Origin: Rhizomys pruinosus
Taxonomy: Eukaryota; Chordata; Mammalia; Rodentia; Spalacidae
Length of the DNA: 64,000 nt
NCBI GenBank assembly: GCA_009823505.1
Contig: VZQC01000399.1
Coordinates: 279,003-343,002, forward strand
Reading direction: 5' to 3'
Below the pieces are notes generated by a model. That model did not search any database. It was given only the letters and a program-made list of their open reading frames with translations, and had not been told where the DNA came from. The stretch's first letter is position 1. Every line of letters starts with the position of its first letter. Below, one piece after another: positions 35,911 to 46,560 of this stretch. The position numbers and the translations under genes were made by a program.

Positions 35911-36000
35911 TGCTGTGGGACTAGCCAGATGGCTCAGCCCTTAAGGGCACTTGTGACCTTGTAGAGGAACCCCCGAAATCAAGCTGGTACTCAAATCCTT
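35911..36000 (+). mobile_element. B2/B3-type SINE head fragment
   Basis: 'GCCAGATGGCTCAGCCCTTAAG' and 'CACTTGTGACCTTGTAGAGG' match the tRNA-like head of B2/B3, diverged and truncated. Confidence 0.6.
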
Positions 36001-36522
36001 CTCCGTACTGGCTCAATTTCATATGGCTAGAAGATACTATGCATGCTTCCTAAATAGAAAATTAGTCATCAGCCTTATTCCGCTGTGAATAATTTGAGCT
36101 ACCACAACCAGCCTGTGAAGACATGTCTACAGGTGGAACTGTAGCATTAATATTATGGGAATAACCAACCACTATCTAATTGGATTCAAGATCTGCTTCA
36201 TAGGATGGAGCCCATACCTGACACTTATATTAGACCTAGACAGATCAAAGGGCATAGCCCCCAATACTGTTTTTCTGCATAATATGTGTATTATTAACCT
36301 GATTTCTAATGATTTATTGCTATGCCTATGGGTTAATGCACCTCTCTACTCTCACCAGAGAAGCTTCCTTGTGCAGCAGACGGTGACTATTTTCAAAATA
36401 TGTCTGAGAAAAATCTTTAAGTATTCACTGGTTTAATGTAAAATAACAGTTCATTAAATTTTAAAACAAAATATTTTATGATTAGCTAAAAGAAAATTCA
36501 GTGAGAATAACATTTAATATTT
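36001..36522. other. No gene seen
   Basis: Non-coding; a 93-codon ORF (36155-36436) has no recognisable features. Confidence 0.55.
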
Positions 36523-36535
36523 GTGAAAGTATCTT
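36523..36535. repeat. Left target-site duplication GTGAAAGTATCTT
   Basis: Perfect 13-bp match to 38098-38110, bounding the chimeric element. Confidence 0.92.
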
Positions 36536-38097
36536 TTTTTTTAAATTAGTTTTTATTGATGCTTTGTGTATTTCATACATTTTTTCCAATTCAGTTCAGG
36601 CTTATTTCCCTTTCCCTTCCCCCCCCCCCCCCCCCCCCCCCAGATCATGCATTCTGCCATAACTGTCCTGCATCTTTCTCAGTTTTTTTTTTTCATTTTT
36701 AGCTATAAGTGATAATCCATGAGTACAAGCATCCTTCATGCAAAACCTATCTGCAGGCTGTTGTGCCCAAACACCTACAGCCCCACCATCCAGTGGGGGG
36801 TGACAGGTTGTTTGTTCAATCAAGTTGATCAAATGAGTGTCCAGACTACATTGCTGTAGTTTCACCATTCACCCCAATCGCAGCCCTTACATTCTACCAC
36901 GCCCCCTCTTCCGCAGGTTGTTCCCTAGGCTTAGAAAAGGGGCACAGGTGGATGAGAGGTAAAACAGTCCACTCTCTCTGGAGCTGTTAACTTGGACTCT
37001 GGTCAATTCTGGCTGTTTCCTTTCATGAGCTGACAGTTTGTCCAGGAATAACCTTTCGATCCTACTAATGAAGAACAAGCAATTAGATATATAGGTATTT
37101 AAGCAGCACTAATAGTTATGGTAGGTTACTTTAGCATAGACACATGTTTGGATATGTTAATCCATGAATTACAATTTTCCCCCTGTTAAATATGACAGGG
37201 TCTTACTGTGGCTTATAACATCTCCTAACCTGTAGAGGGTGTAAGCTTGTGGCATCAGCCATGGGTTATTTCTCCAAGGGGAGAGCCAACGGCCAATTAG
37301 ATTTGGGATATACAGGCACATGGCTGCCTCTGCTGCACAGTACTTCCAGGCAGGTGAGGTGCAGCTGGTGCCGACGGTGGAGTCTTGCTTGACTCAGGGA
37401 GACCCGTATTTGCTTTATTGGTTTAGTGGCCTTTGGTAACACTCTCTGGCATTCCAGAGGCCATCTGTACACTTGCATGTGTGGTCTCAATACATCCCTC
37501 CCATGTTAACGTCAGGTCTTCGGCAGCAGGGTCTTATTGCCTCTCCTCCTGTAGGTATCCCAACTTAGAGGCAAGGAGCCCTTACCTTTTGTGGGGCCTT
37601 GGATCCCCTGGCCAACATCCACCTGGTAGAACAATCCATTGCTGATGTCAGAGCTCCTGTATTAATATATTTTGCCTGAGTGCATAGCCCTAGGACTTTA
37701 GTATTATATTGTACCAAAAAGTGGCAACGGAAAGGCTGACCCGTCTGAACATTCAAAGGAAGAAAAGCCTCAGATTGCCATAAACATCGAACCCCTCTGT
37801 GGATCCTACATGTAACAACTAGTTATAGTGAGTCCTAATGAAACTTACCTTCTAGGTGCCACAAAGGTTCTGATATGAGAGACTTTCTTGCCTTCCCCCC
37901 CATAGAACAAGGAGAAATATGACGATGATGAGGTCGCTCCCCAACTGTAAATTGGAGACAACTATTGTAGAGGTAATCTCTTATAAAACCGGTAAAACTG
38001 CTTTCTTTAATTGACTACTAGACATGGGAACTGTGGAAGGGATTACTCTCTGTTCAGAACCAAATATAATACTAAAGTCCTAGGGCTATGCACTCAG
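36536..38097 (-). mobile_element. Chimeric ERV-body/L1-tail retrotransposon, twin-primed
   Basis: A 1.56-kb insertion with every mark of L1-mediated retrotransposition: 13-bp target-site duplications, oligo(A) on minus (36536-36543), and insertion at a TCTT/AA site on plus. In minus sense it reads ERV-related body (to about 36710), an A-rich linker, then an L1 3' UTR (about 36705-36545) with the GGCAGAATGCATGATCTGG motif and a long C/G homopolymer (36621-36640). The 5' end, 37711-38097, is inverted, with a 36-bp overlap that forms an inverted repeat. The body matches the 3' internal region of the retrovirus at 60371-61575. No long ORF exists; a recurring 63-codon ORF is not convincing. It must have been mobilised in trans. 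Confidence 0.85.
37675..37710. repeat. Left arm of perfect 36-bp inverted repeat
   Basis: Starts CCTGAGTGCATAGCCC and is the exact reverse complement of 38063-38098. Produced by overlap of the two cDNA strands at the twin-priming inversion. Confidence 0.93.
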
Positions 38098-38098
38098 G
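38063..38098. repeat. Right arm of perfect 36-bp inverted repeat
   Basis: Ends GGGCTATGCACTCAGG and abuts the right target-site duplication, sharing one base with it. Confidence 0.93.
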
Positions 38099-38110
38099 TG
38101 AAAGTATCTT
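38098..38110. repeat. Right target-site duplication GTGAAAGTATCTT
   Basis: Perfect match to 36523-36535. The following AA gives the L1 endonuclease-like TCTT/AA site. Confidence 0.92.
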
Positions 38111-38294
38111 AATGCAAGTGTCAAGAAAATAGTAGCTTCACTTCCTAATTCTGAAGGAATTTGTTGAAATACGTCATTTTATTTAAGATTTTTTTTGAGA
38201 AAATGTGACTGTGTACAGATTCCTAGATGGAAAACAGAGAGTTTGAGGATTTGTACCTTTTAAAAATGTGTTGTTATTCTTTTGAAATTTTTTC

Positions 38295-38755
38295 TAATTA
38301 AAACCTTTTCAATTTATATTTTTATTGATTTTTGTGCATTTCATATAACAGATCTTAATCATCTTTAGAGCCTTTCCCCATCTGCATCCCCCACAGCCCA
38401 TGCACAAGATTTCATATATTTTTTCACATATATTAAGGCTTATTAAGTCAAGTTTGTGTACCCACAGGTCCATTGGTGGGAGTTGATCCACTGGAGCCTA
38501 TTCATCCTATCTAGTATATCCTGTTAAAGAAGACCAACTCTCCCTCACCCAGCAGTGACTAGTTGCCAATAACTAAGACTGGGGCCTTCTGCCCATTTCT
38601 GCAGCTCTACGCTGGTTTTCTCTGAGCTTGCATGGTTCTTGTGCATTGTGTACCTATTGCTGTCAGTTCATATGATCATGTTCTCAGAAGCTTGGAAGAC
38701 TCTGTTTCCTTATGATCATGCACCACCCCCAGCTCTTACAATCTTTTATAAAAAT
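38295..38755 (-). mobile_element. Lx-type L1 3' UTR, copy 1
   Basis: Begins 'TTATTGATTTTTGTGCATTTC', then the 'TCCACTGGAGCCTATTCATCC' block, 'CTCTCCCTCACCCAGCAG', 'TAGTTGCCAATAACTAAG', ending near CAGCTCTTACAATC. Confidence 0.78.
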
Positions 38756-39250
38756 ATTCTTATTGAGGTTTTCTGCATTTCATATAATAGATCTTAATCA
38801 AAATTAGACTCCCTTCCCTATCCACATCCTCCCATAGCCTGTCCCCAGTGGATTTCATGCACTAGGTCATATATGTTGTCATATCCAGTCAAGCATTTTT
38901 ACCCAGATGTCCCTCAGTGAAAATTCATCCAGTGGGGTTTAATCAGCCTATCTAGAGCTTCTCTCTTTAAGAATGTCTTCTCTGTTTCACCCAGTAGTAA
39001 TCATTTGCCAATAGTTCTCCAGCTAGGGTTAGGGCCTGATGCCCATATCCCTTGTTCTGTGTTGGGTTTTGTCTGACTGAGTTGGCATGTGTCTTGTGAA
39101 TGTTATCACCACTGTCAAAAGTTCACATGAGTTACCAGTGGTTTGAAAACCTCTGTTTCCTTCTGTTCATGTGCAAACTTTGAGTCTTACAATCTTTCTG
39201 CCCCCCTTCCACAATGGCCCCTGATTTGTGGGTAGATGAGTTTTAATAAA
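38756..39250 (-). mobile_element. Lx-type L1 3' UTR, copy 2
   Basis: A second, adjacent copy of the same 3' UTR: 'TTATTGAGGTTTTCTGCATTTC', the 'AGTGGGGTTTAATCAGCCTA' block, 'CATTTGCCAATAGTTC', then CCACAATGGCCCCTGA. The two copies sit head to tail. Confidence 0.78.
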
Positions 39251-39299
39251 AGATTTCTATCAAAGGACAAGCATACATAAACAAGCACCACCAAATGGA

Positions 39300-40165
39300 C
39301 TCACCAGAGTGTGGGTTTGTATGCATATATGAGTGTCGATGTGTATGCATACATATGCAATGATAAATGTGTGTATGTATATATGGGTGTGGGTGTGTAT
39401 GCATACATATGGAATGACATATGTGTATATACATATGGGTGTGGGTGTGTATGCATACATATGAAATGATATATGTGTGTATGCATATATGAGTATGGAT
39501 GTGTATGCATACGCATGCAATGATACATGTGTGTATGTATATATGGGTGTGGGTGTGTATGCATATATATATGCAATGCTGTATGTATGTAAATATGGGT
39601 GTGGGTGTGTATGCATACATATATATATATATATATATGCAATGATATATGTGTGTATGTGCAGATGGGTGTTGGTGTATATGCATATATATGTAATTAT
39701 ATGTGTATATGTACATATGGTTGTTTGTGTGTATGCATATGTATGTGCAATGATATATGCGTGCATAAATATCATATATGTGTGTGTATGCATATATGGG
39801 TGTGGGCGTGTATGCATATAGATATATGCAATGATATATGTGTGCATGTACATATGGGTGTGGGTATTTATGCATATATATGCAATTATATGTGTATATG
39901 TATATATGGGTGTGGGTGAGTATGCATATATATGTGCAGTGATATATGTGTGTAAGTACATATGGGTGTGGGTGTGTATGCATATATATATGCAATGATA
40001 TATGTGCATATGTACATATGGGTGTGAGTGTGTATCCATACATATGCAATGACACATGTGTGTATGTATATAAGGGTGTGGGTGTGTATGCATATATACG
40101 CAATGATATATGTGTGTATGTATATATGATATGTGTGTATGTACATGTGGTGTGGGTGTGCATAA
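39300..40165. repeat. Minisatellite of about 58-60-bp units, TG/TA rich
   Basis: About 14 units built on TATGGGTGTGGGTGTGTATG, then GCATACATATG, then CAATGATATATGTG. The units lack stop codons in several frames, giving spurious 300-codon ORFs on minus (His-Thr-Tyr-Ile rich) and shorter ones on plus. The alternating purine-pyrimidine composition favours Z-DNA or hairpins. Confidence 0.93.
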
Positions 40166-40179
40166 GTACATATGCAGTG

Positions 40180-40300
40180 ATAATAAGGAAGCAGAGCCTT
40201 CAAATTGGTAGAGAGTGGGGCCATGAGGAGAGTTGGAGGAAGGAGAAGGAGGGGTGAAATACTGTAGATATAGCAAAAATACATGAAATCCTCAAAACAA
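40180..40300 (+). mobile_element. Probable L1 3' end
   Basis: Purine-rich 'GGAGGAAGGAGAAGGAGG' then 'ATACATGAAATCCTCAAAAC', resembling the last part of an L1 3' UTR. The minisatellite probably grew in its upstream part. Confidence 0.45.
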
Positions 40301-41035
40301 TTTTGAAAAGATATTCCCTTTGGGATATGTAGCTCTTTCTTAAAATAAATGTGCTAATAAACCTGAATGGGCAGAGCTAAAATAGTTTGATAAGAAGGTT
40401 AACTGCACTTTGTGAATGCATGATTATTTTTTTATTGGATCCACCCAATAAAATAATCATTTTGATTTTCAGTGAATTAATTTATTAAATATTGCTTTGC
40501 CACTGACATAAATGTCTCAAAGAAGAAACACATGACATTTACATTAATGAAAGGTGCTATACATGAAATGAGACTTTCTTCTAAAAAATGTTTAAAATGT
40601 CCTTGATATTTCAGGTGTGGAATTGTTGCTGGATGTTGAATAGAATGCTAATAGTGTGCAAGTGTTGTGATGTCTTCATGTCCCCAGGTGGTCCAGCAAC
40701 AACATTTCAACAGTAAGTGTTGAATTGGAGATTCTAAAAGTAGAGAAAACCAAGGTTTCTGTTAATATGTGGTCCTGGGAAGAGATAGGGCACAACTGGA
40801 AAATTACATTGGAAATAGAATACCCAAGATGCTGTCAGACATCTAATTGTTGACATTATTGATGCATTGTGTCAGGAGTATTTACTTTTTCAATAGAAAA
40901 GAAGTTCTGAGATCAGTAAATAACTTTTGAAAAAGTAACCAATACTCAGAAATCAATAATTATGTCAAGTCAAAATAGCCCAAGCCATACAAAAATCCAG
41001 CATGAGTTGGGGGTGCATCTGCAGAGGACCTATTG
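40301..41035. other. No gene seen
   Basis: AT-rich non-coding sequence, no repeat that I recognise. Confidence 0.6.
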
Positions 41036-41039
41036 TGGG

Positions 41040-42065
41040 CTGGAGCTGTGGTCTCATCCTGAGAAGACCGTAGCTGTGACTCCCCTTGAACCTGTAGCTG
41101 AGATCCCTTTCTGAAGCAGTGATCCCCTGATGTGAGCCAGAGTTATGGTCCCCTCCTGTGATGGAACTGTGATTCCCCTCTCATTAACCTTGAGCGATGG
41201 TCCTCTCCCATGGTCCTGAAGCTGAGATCCCCTCCTGTGACCTATAGCTGTGTCCCTTCCCTTGAGCCAGAGTTGTGGGCTGTTCTGTGAGCTGGAGCTG
41301 TGCTCTTTGCCTGTGAATCTGTTGTCCTGGTTCCTTCCTGTGAACCTGGAGCTATGGTCCCCTTCTATTACCTGGAGCTCTGCTCTCCACCAGAGAGCCA
41401 GAATTGTGATACCCTTGTGCAAGCTGGATCTGTGGCCCCTCCCCATCAACCTGGGGCTGAGTTCTTTCCTTTGAGCTAGAGTTGTGGTCCCCTCCTGTGA
41501 GTCTAGGGCTGTAGTCTCTCCAATGAACCTCTAGCAGAAGTCCCTCTTGTGAGCTGACACTGTGGTCTCCTGCAGTGAGCCAGAGCTGTGGACCCTTCTG
41601 TGAGCTGGAGATGTGGTCCTCTTCTGTCTATTTGGAGCCACAGTCCCCTCCTATGAATCTTGAGCTGTGGGTTCCTCTCATGAGCCTGAACTGTGGTCCC
41701 TTCAAGCAAGCAGGAGCTGTAGTACCCTCCTATGAGCCTAGAGTCATGGTCCTCTTCTGTGAAAACAGAGCTAAAGTACCCTTTCTAGAACCTGGATCCA
41801 TGGTCCCCTCCCATGAGCCAGAGTTGTGGTCAGTCCTCTTACATGCGAGCTATAGCTGTGGTCCACTCTTGTGAACCTGCAGTCATGGTCCACTCCTGTG
41901 ATCTAGAATTGTGGTGCCCTCTGGTGACTCTGGGGTTGTGGTTCCCTCCTGTGAGGTGGCTGTGGTCCCTAGCATAAACTTGGAGCTGTGATCTGCTCTT
42001 GTGAGCTGGAGCTCTGGTCCCCTCATATGGGCCAGAAGCTTTAGACTCCTGTTGTGAGCCACAGT
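41040..42065. repeat. Degenerate 26-bp minisatellite, about 1 kb
   Basis: Roughly 35-40 diverged units on the theme CTGGAGCTGTGGTCCCCTCC plus TGTGAG. Spacing between successive CTGGAGCT starts is 26 where clear (for example near 41346 and 41372). As 26 is not a multiple of three, units change frame and no repeated peptide is encoded; the ORFs on both strands are incidental. Confidence 0.9.
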
Positions 42066-42726
42066 TCCACATTCGTCTGCTGGTGGGATGATGGTGAAAC
42101 AGAGTAGAGCATGGAGGCTTCCTCATGGTGGACAGTAGTTTCAGTTCTCTCTGAATGAATATATTACTCACAGCCCCCTTCCCTGAGATCCCACATTGTC
42201 CACCATAGAGGCTTTGTCACTAGTGATGGGAATTCTGTTGTTTGCAGATTCTAGTCTTGGGAGGACTATTCTCCGGAAAGGACTTCCCACCTCCACTGAG
42301 GGCCAGCTGTGGTTTTGATTCCACACGTGGTCCTGGGTATCCAGGCCTTGGTATTAGAACTCTTCCATTTCCAGGCATCAAGAGATTCTCCATTATTTTT
42401 CTATTACTCTTCTATAGTTCCAGTGTGCCATCACCTATGCCCTAAATGAACTTCTAAAGATAAAAATAAGTCTGGGAAGTTAAAAAGGATTAATTGAAAG
42501 TACTATAATAAATAAAGTAATATAATCTTTAAACTAAAACTACATAGTTATATCTTAGAATATAGATTCTATATGTCAACTATAATTTTGGATTATCGTT
42601 GATTGATAAAACTGTACTACTTAGCTTCGAAAATAATGTGAAATTTACCACTCTTCCCATAATGTGAGTTTGCCATTCACTCCCTTTCCAGATTCTTCAA
42701 ATGCTATGAAGAAATCAGTTAATAAG
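42066..42726. other. 3' flank of OR52N-like gene, no other gene
   Basis: Non-coding, AT-rich towards the OR stop. Confidence 0.55.
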
Positions 42727-43680
42727 TCACTTTGCACGTTTTTCATCCTGAAAGAATTTAATGACGCTATCTTGAATCTGTTTTGTCTTTACTCCATAAA
42801 CTATGGGATTTAGAGTTGGAGGAAGAAGAAGATAAAGATTAGCCACAATGATGTGAAGAGAAGGGGGGATGGTGTGAGCCCCAAAACGGTGGGTAAAGAA
42901 AGTGAAGAATGCTGGAACATAGGTGATGATGATGGCTGAAATGTGGGCAGTGCAGGTGCTGAAAGCCTTCTGCTGAGCATCTGCTGATGAGAGGCTGACC
43001 ACAGCCCGAAGGATCATAGTATAAGACACAGATATACAAGATATGTCAAACACTCCAATCAGCAGAGCCACCATGAGACCGTAGATGACATTGACGTTGA
43101 TGCTGGCACAGGACAACTTTACCACAGACATGTGGTCACAGTACGTGTGGGAGATGATATTGCTTTGGCAAAAGGGCAAGCGTTTGACCAAGAATGGAAA
43201 GGGGATCATCAGGAGCACACCTCTCAGGAAGGCGGCAAGTCCAGCTTTGGCAATGATAGGGTTATTAAGAATGGTTGCATAACGTAGTGGGTAGCAAATG
43301 GCCACATAGCGGTCCAGGGCCATGAGCATGAGCACTCCAGACTCCACGCTGGTGAACCCATGCACAAAGAACATCTGGGCTAGGCAAGCATTGAAGTGAA
43401 TTTCCTTGAGGTTGAACCAGAAGATGCCGAGTGCATTCGGTAGAGTGGTGGTGCAGGTGAGCAGGTCGATGATAGAGAGCATGGCCAGAAAGAAATACAT
43501 TGGGCGGTGTAAGGATTCCTCATAGTAGATGAGATACACGAGGCCCAGGTTACCCACTAGGGAGACGATGTACATTGTGCAGAGCGGAAGGGAGACCCAC
43601 ACATGGAAGGCTTCCAGACCTGGAATTCCATTAAGAATAAAAGACTGTGGAGATGCATATGAGTTGTTGGAAACCAGCAT
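42727..43680 (-). CDS. Class I olfactory receptor, OR52N-like
   Basis: Intact 317-residue odorant GPCR of the olfactory cilia membrane, starting at the ATG at 43678-43680. The N-terminal sequon NNS is at 5-7, followed by SPQSFILNGIPGLE, typical of OR52N. TM1 has GN at 43-44, and HRPMYFFLAMLSIIDLLTCTTTLPN follows in TM2. Cys 99 is available for the extracellular disulphide. TM3 ends MALDRYVAICYPLRY (120-134), which is the full OR consensus. SHTYCDHMSVVKLSCASINVN lies in loop 2. SSADAQQKAFSTCTAHI before TM6 and PTLNPIVYGVKTKQI after TM7 are also OR52N-like. All key residues are present. Which OR52N member it corresponds to cannot be decided by eye. It is probably functional. Confidence 0.94.
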   Translation of the reverse strand: MLVSNNSYASPQSFILNGIPGLEAFHVWVSLPLCTMYIVSLVGNLGLVYLIYYEESLHRPMYFFLAMLSIIDLLTCTTTLPNALGIFWFNLKEIHFNACLAQMFFVHGFTSVESGVLMLMALDRYVAICYPLRYATILNNPIIAKAGLAAFLRGVLLMIPFPFLVKRLPFCQSNIISHTYCDHMSVVKLSCASINVNVIYGLMVALLIGVFDISCISVSYTMILRAVVSLSSADAQQKAFSTCTAHISAIIITYVPAFFTFFTHRFGAHTIPPSLHIIVANLYLLLPPTLNPIVYGVKTKQIQDSVIKFFQDEKRAK

Positions 43681-43706
43681 GGCTAATTCAATAGGAAGAC
43701 TCTATC

Positions 43707-43708
43707 CT
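43707..43708 (-). promoter_or_regulatory. Splice acceptor AG before OR coding exon
   Basis: On minus, TTCTTTCTCCCCTCAG precedes an exon starting at 43706, 26 bases before the ATG. Matches the layout of the other two OR genes here. Confidence 0.65.
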
Positions 43709-43952
43709 GAGGGGAGAAAGAATTAAAGCAGAAATATGATTAAGATCTTTCTAAAGGCAAACTTTAAATTGTAATAAAATTACATTTATAAGTATTATCA
43801 CCTATTTTTAACACTAGTGACTTAAAATGCAGGTTTTTTAAATCATGTTTTAGTCAATAATTTGTTTTCAAAACCATTTCACTGTAATTTTAAAGCTGCA
43901 ACTCATAGTTGTAATACTTTTACCACTAAAAGAAATACAAGCTGGGATGTTT

Positions 43953-43993
<41 letters not shown>
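43953..43993. repeat. (GA)n microsatellite
   Basis: Near-pure AGAGAG run upstream of the OR52N-like exon. Confidence 0.97.
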
Positions 43994-43995
<2 letters not shown>

Positions 43996-44089
43996 CAGAA
44001 TCAGCCACTGCCAAGCTGCCTATTCTCATGTAAATAACCACACTATTGTTCATGCAATTATTAGAAACTAACGTTATTAATCAGCATTA

Positions 44090-44320
44090 TTTTATTTTAT
44101 TTTTCAATTATTTTTATTTTATGTGTATGAGTGTTTTGCCTGCATGCATGTATGTACATCACATACATGCAATGTTGTGAAGGTCAGAAGAGGGTATTAT
44201 GGGATCCCCTGGAATTTGAGTTAGGGATGGTTGTCAGTTGTCATGTGGGTGCTGGAATTAAACCCAGATCCTCTGCAAGATCATTAGTACACTTAATGAC
44301 TGAGCCATCTCTCCAGCCCT
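44090..44320 (-). mobile_element. B2/B3-type SINE
   Basis: Minus-strand SINE: TTTTATTTTATG tail, 'GTGAAGGTCAGAAGAGGG', 'CATGTGGGTGCTGG', 'GACTGAGCCATCTCTCCAGC' head at the right. Confidence 0.88.
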
Positions 44321-44855
44321 CACCATTTAAAAAAATACAAGCACAAAGGAAACGAAGTAAGTAAAGAAAGTAGAAAAGTAAGTAAAAAAAGTAGAAGTGG
44401 GAGGGGAGCAAGAAAAGTGTCATAATGAAATCTATTATTATATATATTAGTATGCTGATAAAAACCAAAATGGAAATAATATGCACATATGTATGACACA
44501 ATGTTCATCAGTCTCTTTCTGTGTAACTTGCTCTGAGAAAGCACATATCTTATAACAATGTTATAATTACATGAGGAAAATCCTGGCTTTTGCATATTAA
44601 ATTAATTTTGTGGGTCAGTATATATAATGGGAAGATTTATGGTTGTTTATATCACATAACATCTTATGAACTTCAGTTCTCTCCATACCAATAATTTGAT
44701 TCACTGCGTGCAAGTAATGAAAAGTTTGCTATGAAAAAAACATAACATCAGTAAATCAATAACCAGTAAGGAGTTTGAACCAGTAACAAAGAGGTTATCA
44801 TAAATTTAAAATTTAAGACCTGATAATAATGTTCAATCCTGACTTTACCAAAGAT
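44321..44855. other. No gene seen
   Basis: Includes an AAGTAAGTAAAG low-complexity stretch (44355-44395). Confidence 0.55.
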
Positions 44856-45008
44856 TTGTTTTTTGGTATTTTTAAGACAGGGTCTCCCTTTCGTCCCAGC
44901 TGGCCTGGAGCTTGCTCTGTAGACCAGGCTGGCCTTGAACTCACAGAGATCCACCTGCCTCTGCCTCCTGAGTGCTGGGATTAAAGGCGTGCGAAACCAC
45001 GCCTGGCA
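44856..45008 (-). mobile_element. B1 SINE
   Basis: Complete minus-strand B1 from 'GACAGGGTCTCCCT' to 'ACCACGCCTGGC'. Confidence 0.92.
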
Positions 45009-45104
45009 TGATTTAAAGAAAAGCCAACATAAGGAGAAGGAGATTCTTCCACATTAATTGGACACAGCTATCATCATCTTGATACCAAAAGCAGACAGAT
45101 ACTC

Positions 45105-45160
45105 AAAAAGGAGGAGGAAGAGGAGGGGAATAAGGAGGAAGAGGAAGAGGAAGAGGAAGA

Positions 45161-45193
<33 letters not shown>

Positions 45194-45195
45194 CC
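45105..45195. repeat. GAGGAA/GAAA-rich simple repeat
   Basis: Purine-only tract grading from AGGAGGAAG through AGGAAG to GAAA units. Confidence 0.93.
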
Positions 45196-45398
45196 ACAGA
45201 ATAATATACCTGATGAACAAATAGATGTAAAATTTCTCAAGACAACACTAACAATTTAGAAAGCATTTAAAAAGATCACTCACTATGATCAAGAAACATT
45301 CACTCAGGGAGGAAAGGGTTGGTTCAGGGTACTACAGAAGTCAATCAGTGCATTATATCAAGATACCATAATTGAAGAATAAAATGATATGATTTCAG

Positions 45399-45547
45399 GC
45401 CGGGCGTGGTGGCGTACGCTTTTAGTCCTAGCCCTTGGGAGGCAGAGGCAGGCAGATCTCTGTGAGTTCAAGGCCAGCTTGGTCTACAGAGTGAATTCCA
45501 GGACAGCTGGGGCTACAGGGAGACCCTGTCTCAAAAAGACAAAAAAA
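45399..45547 (+). mobile_element. B1 SINE
   Basis: Full B1 flanked by perfect 16-bp duplications AATGATATGATTTCAG (45383-45398 and 45548-45563). Confidence 0.95.
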
Positions 45548-46560
45548 AATGATATGATTTCAGCATATGCAAAAATGAGTTGGACAAAACCCATCACTCT
45601 TTTGTGATAACAACTCAGTAAATGTCTCAAGATACAGAGCAACATGTGATAGTACATCAGTGGCCATGGTAAAGCATTTCCTCAGCCAACAACATACTGA
45701 AAGGAGAGTGGAGAATTTTTCCAAGAACTGGAATATGATTGGTGCCATCTCATCACTTCTTTTTCAATGTAGAGGACCTTTGTGGAAAAATTAAGACATG
45801 ATAAAGAAATGAAAGGCATTCAAATTTGGAAAGAGGAATTTAAATTGTCACTCTATGTAGATGGCATGATCTTATATATAAAAACTGTGAACACTCCATG
45901 GGAAAATAGAATTTTTCAACAAATTCAATAGATTTGCAGTATGCCAAAATAGGCAGGGTATTTACATAGTAGCATGGAACTCTCTGGAAAATAAGTGGAG
46001 GGAAAAAAGTCTCCTTTCCAGTAGGTTTGAGAAACACATGAACAAACTTTACTGAAGTGAAATACCTGCTCACTGAAAAACATAACACGAATGAAAGAAA
46101 ATTTAAAAAGCTCAAATACACAGGAAAGTAATTTCTCATAGTTTATAAGAACTCATAATATCTGGGCTGTGGGGATAGCACAGCTGTTAAAGGCTGAGGC
46201 TAAGAACTGCAATAAACTATCTAAACTTCTCATCTATAAGTTCACACAATCCCTATCAATGCCACAGAAGATGATTTTCAGAGGAATAGAAAAAGAATCA
46301 AAAATAACAATAGGAACTCCAAATACCCAAAGGTATTGAACACAGAGCAGTAAAGCAGAGTCTCTGCACTATCCAAATTCAAACTATCCAAAACAGCTGC
46401 GGTATCAATACCAGTGTGGCAGGAGAATAGAAACAGACACGTGGACTGGTGGAACGGAGTCAGAGCACAGGAAAACATTCATATATTTCTACCTGAATTA
46501 TTTTAAAAAATAATACCAACATTATGAAATTGGGGAAATAATTCCCTCCAATAAATGTTA

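Larger units (their letters stand above)
45010..46560 (+). mobile_element. Ancient L1 ORF2 fragment
   Basis: Diverged L1 ORF2 in plus orientation: 'CTTGATACCAAAAGCAGACAG', 'ATGATCAAGAAACATTCAC', a decayed 'TATGTAGATGGCATGATC' (the ADDM block), and the terminal 'AATACCAGTGTGGCAGGAG' region. A B1 (45399) and a GA-rich tract interrupt it. Confidence 0.7.

Noticed and set aside
39243..40276. Open frames of 306 and 338 codons on minus, and about 100-codon frames on plus
   Set aside because: They are made of His/Thr/Tyr/Ile repeats from a minisatellite that lacks stops in several frames at once. Composition and overlap rule out a gene.
41040..42065. CRISPR-like array
   Set aside because: Units are degenerate and directly adjacent, with no unique spacers, in a mammalian genome. 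It is a minisatellite.
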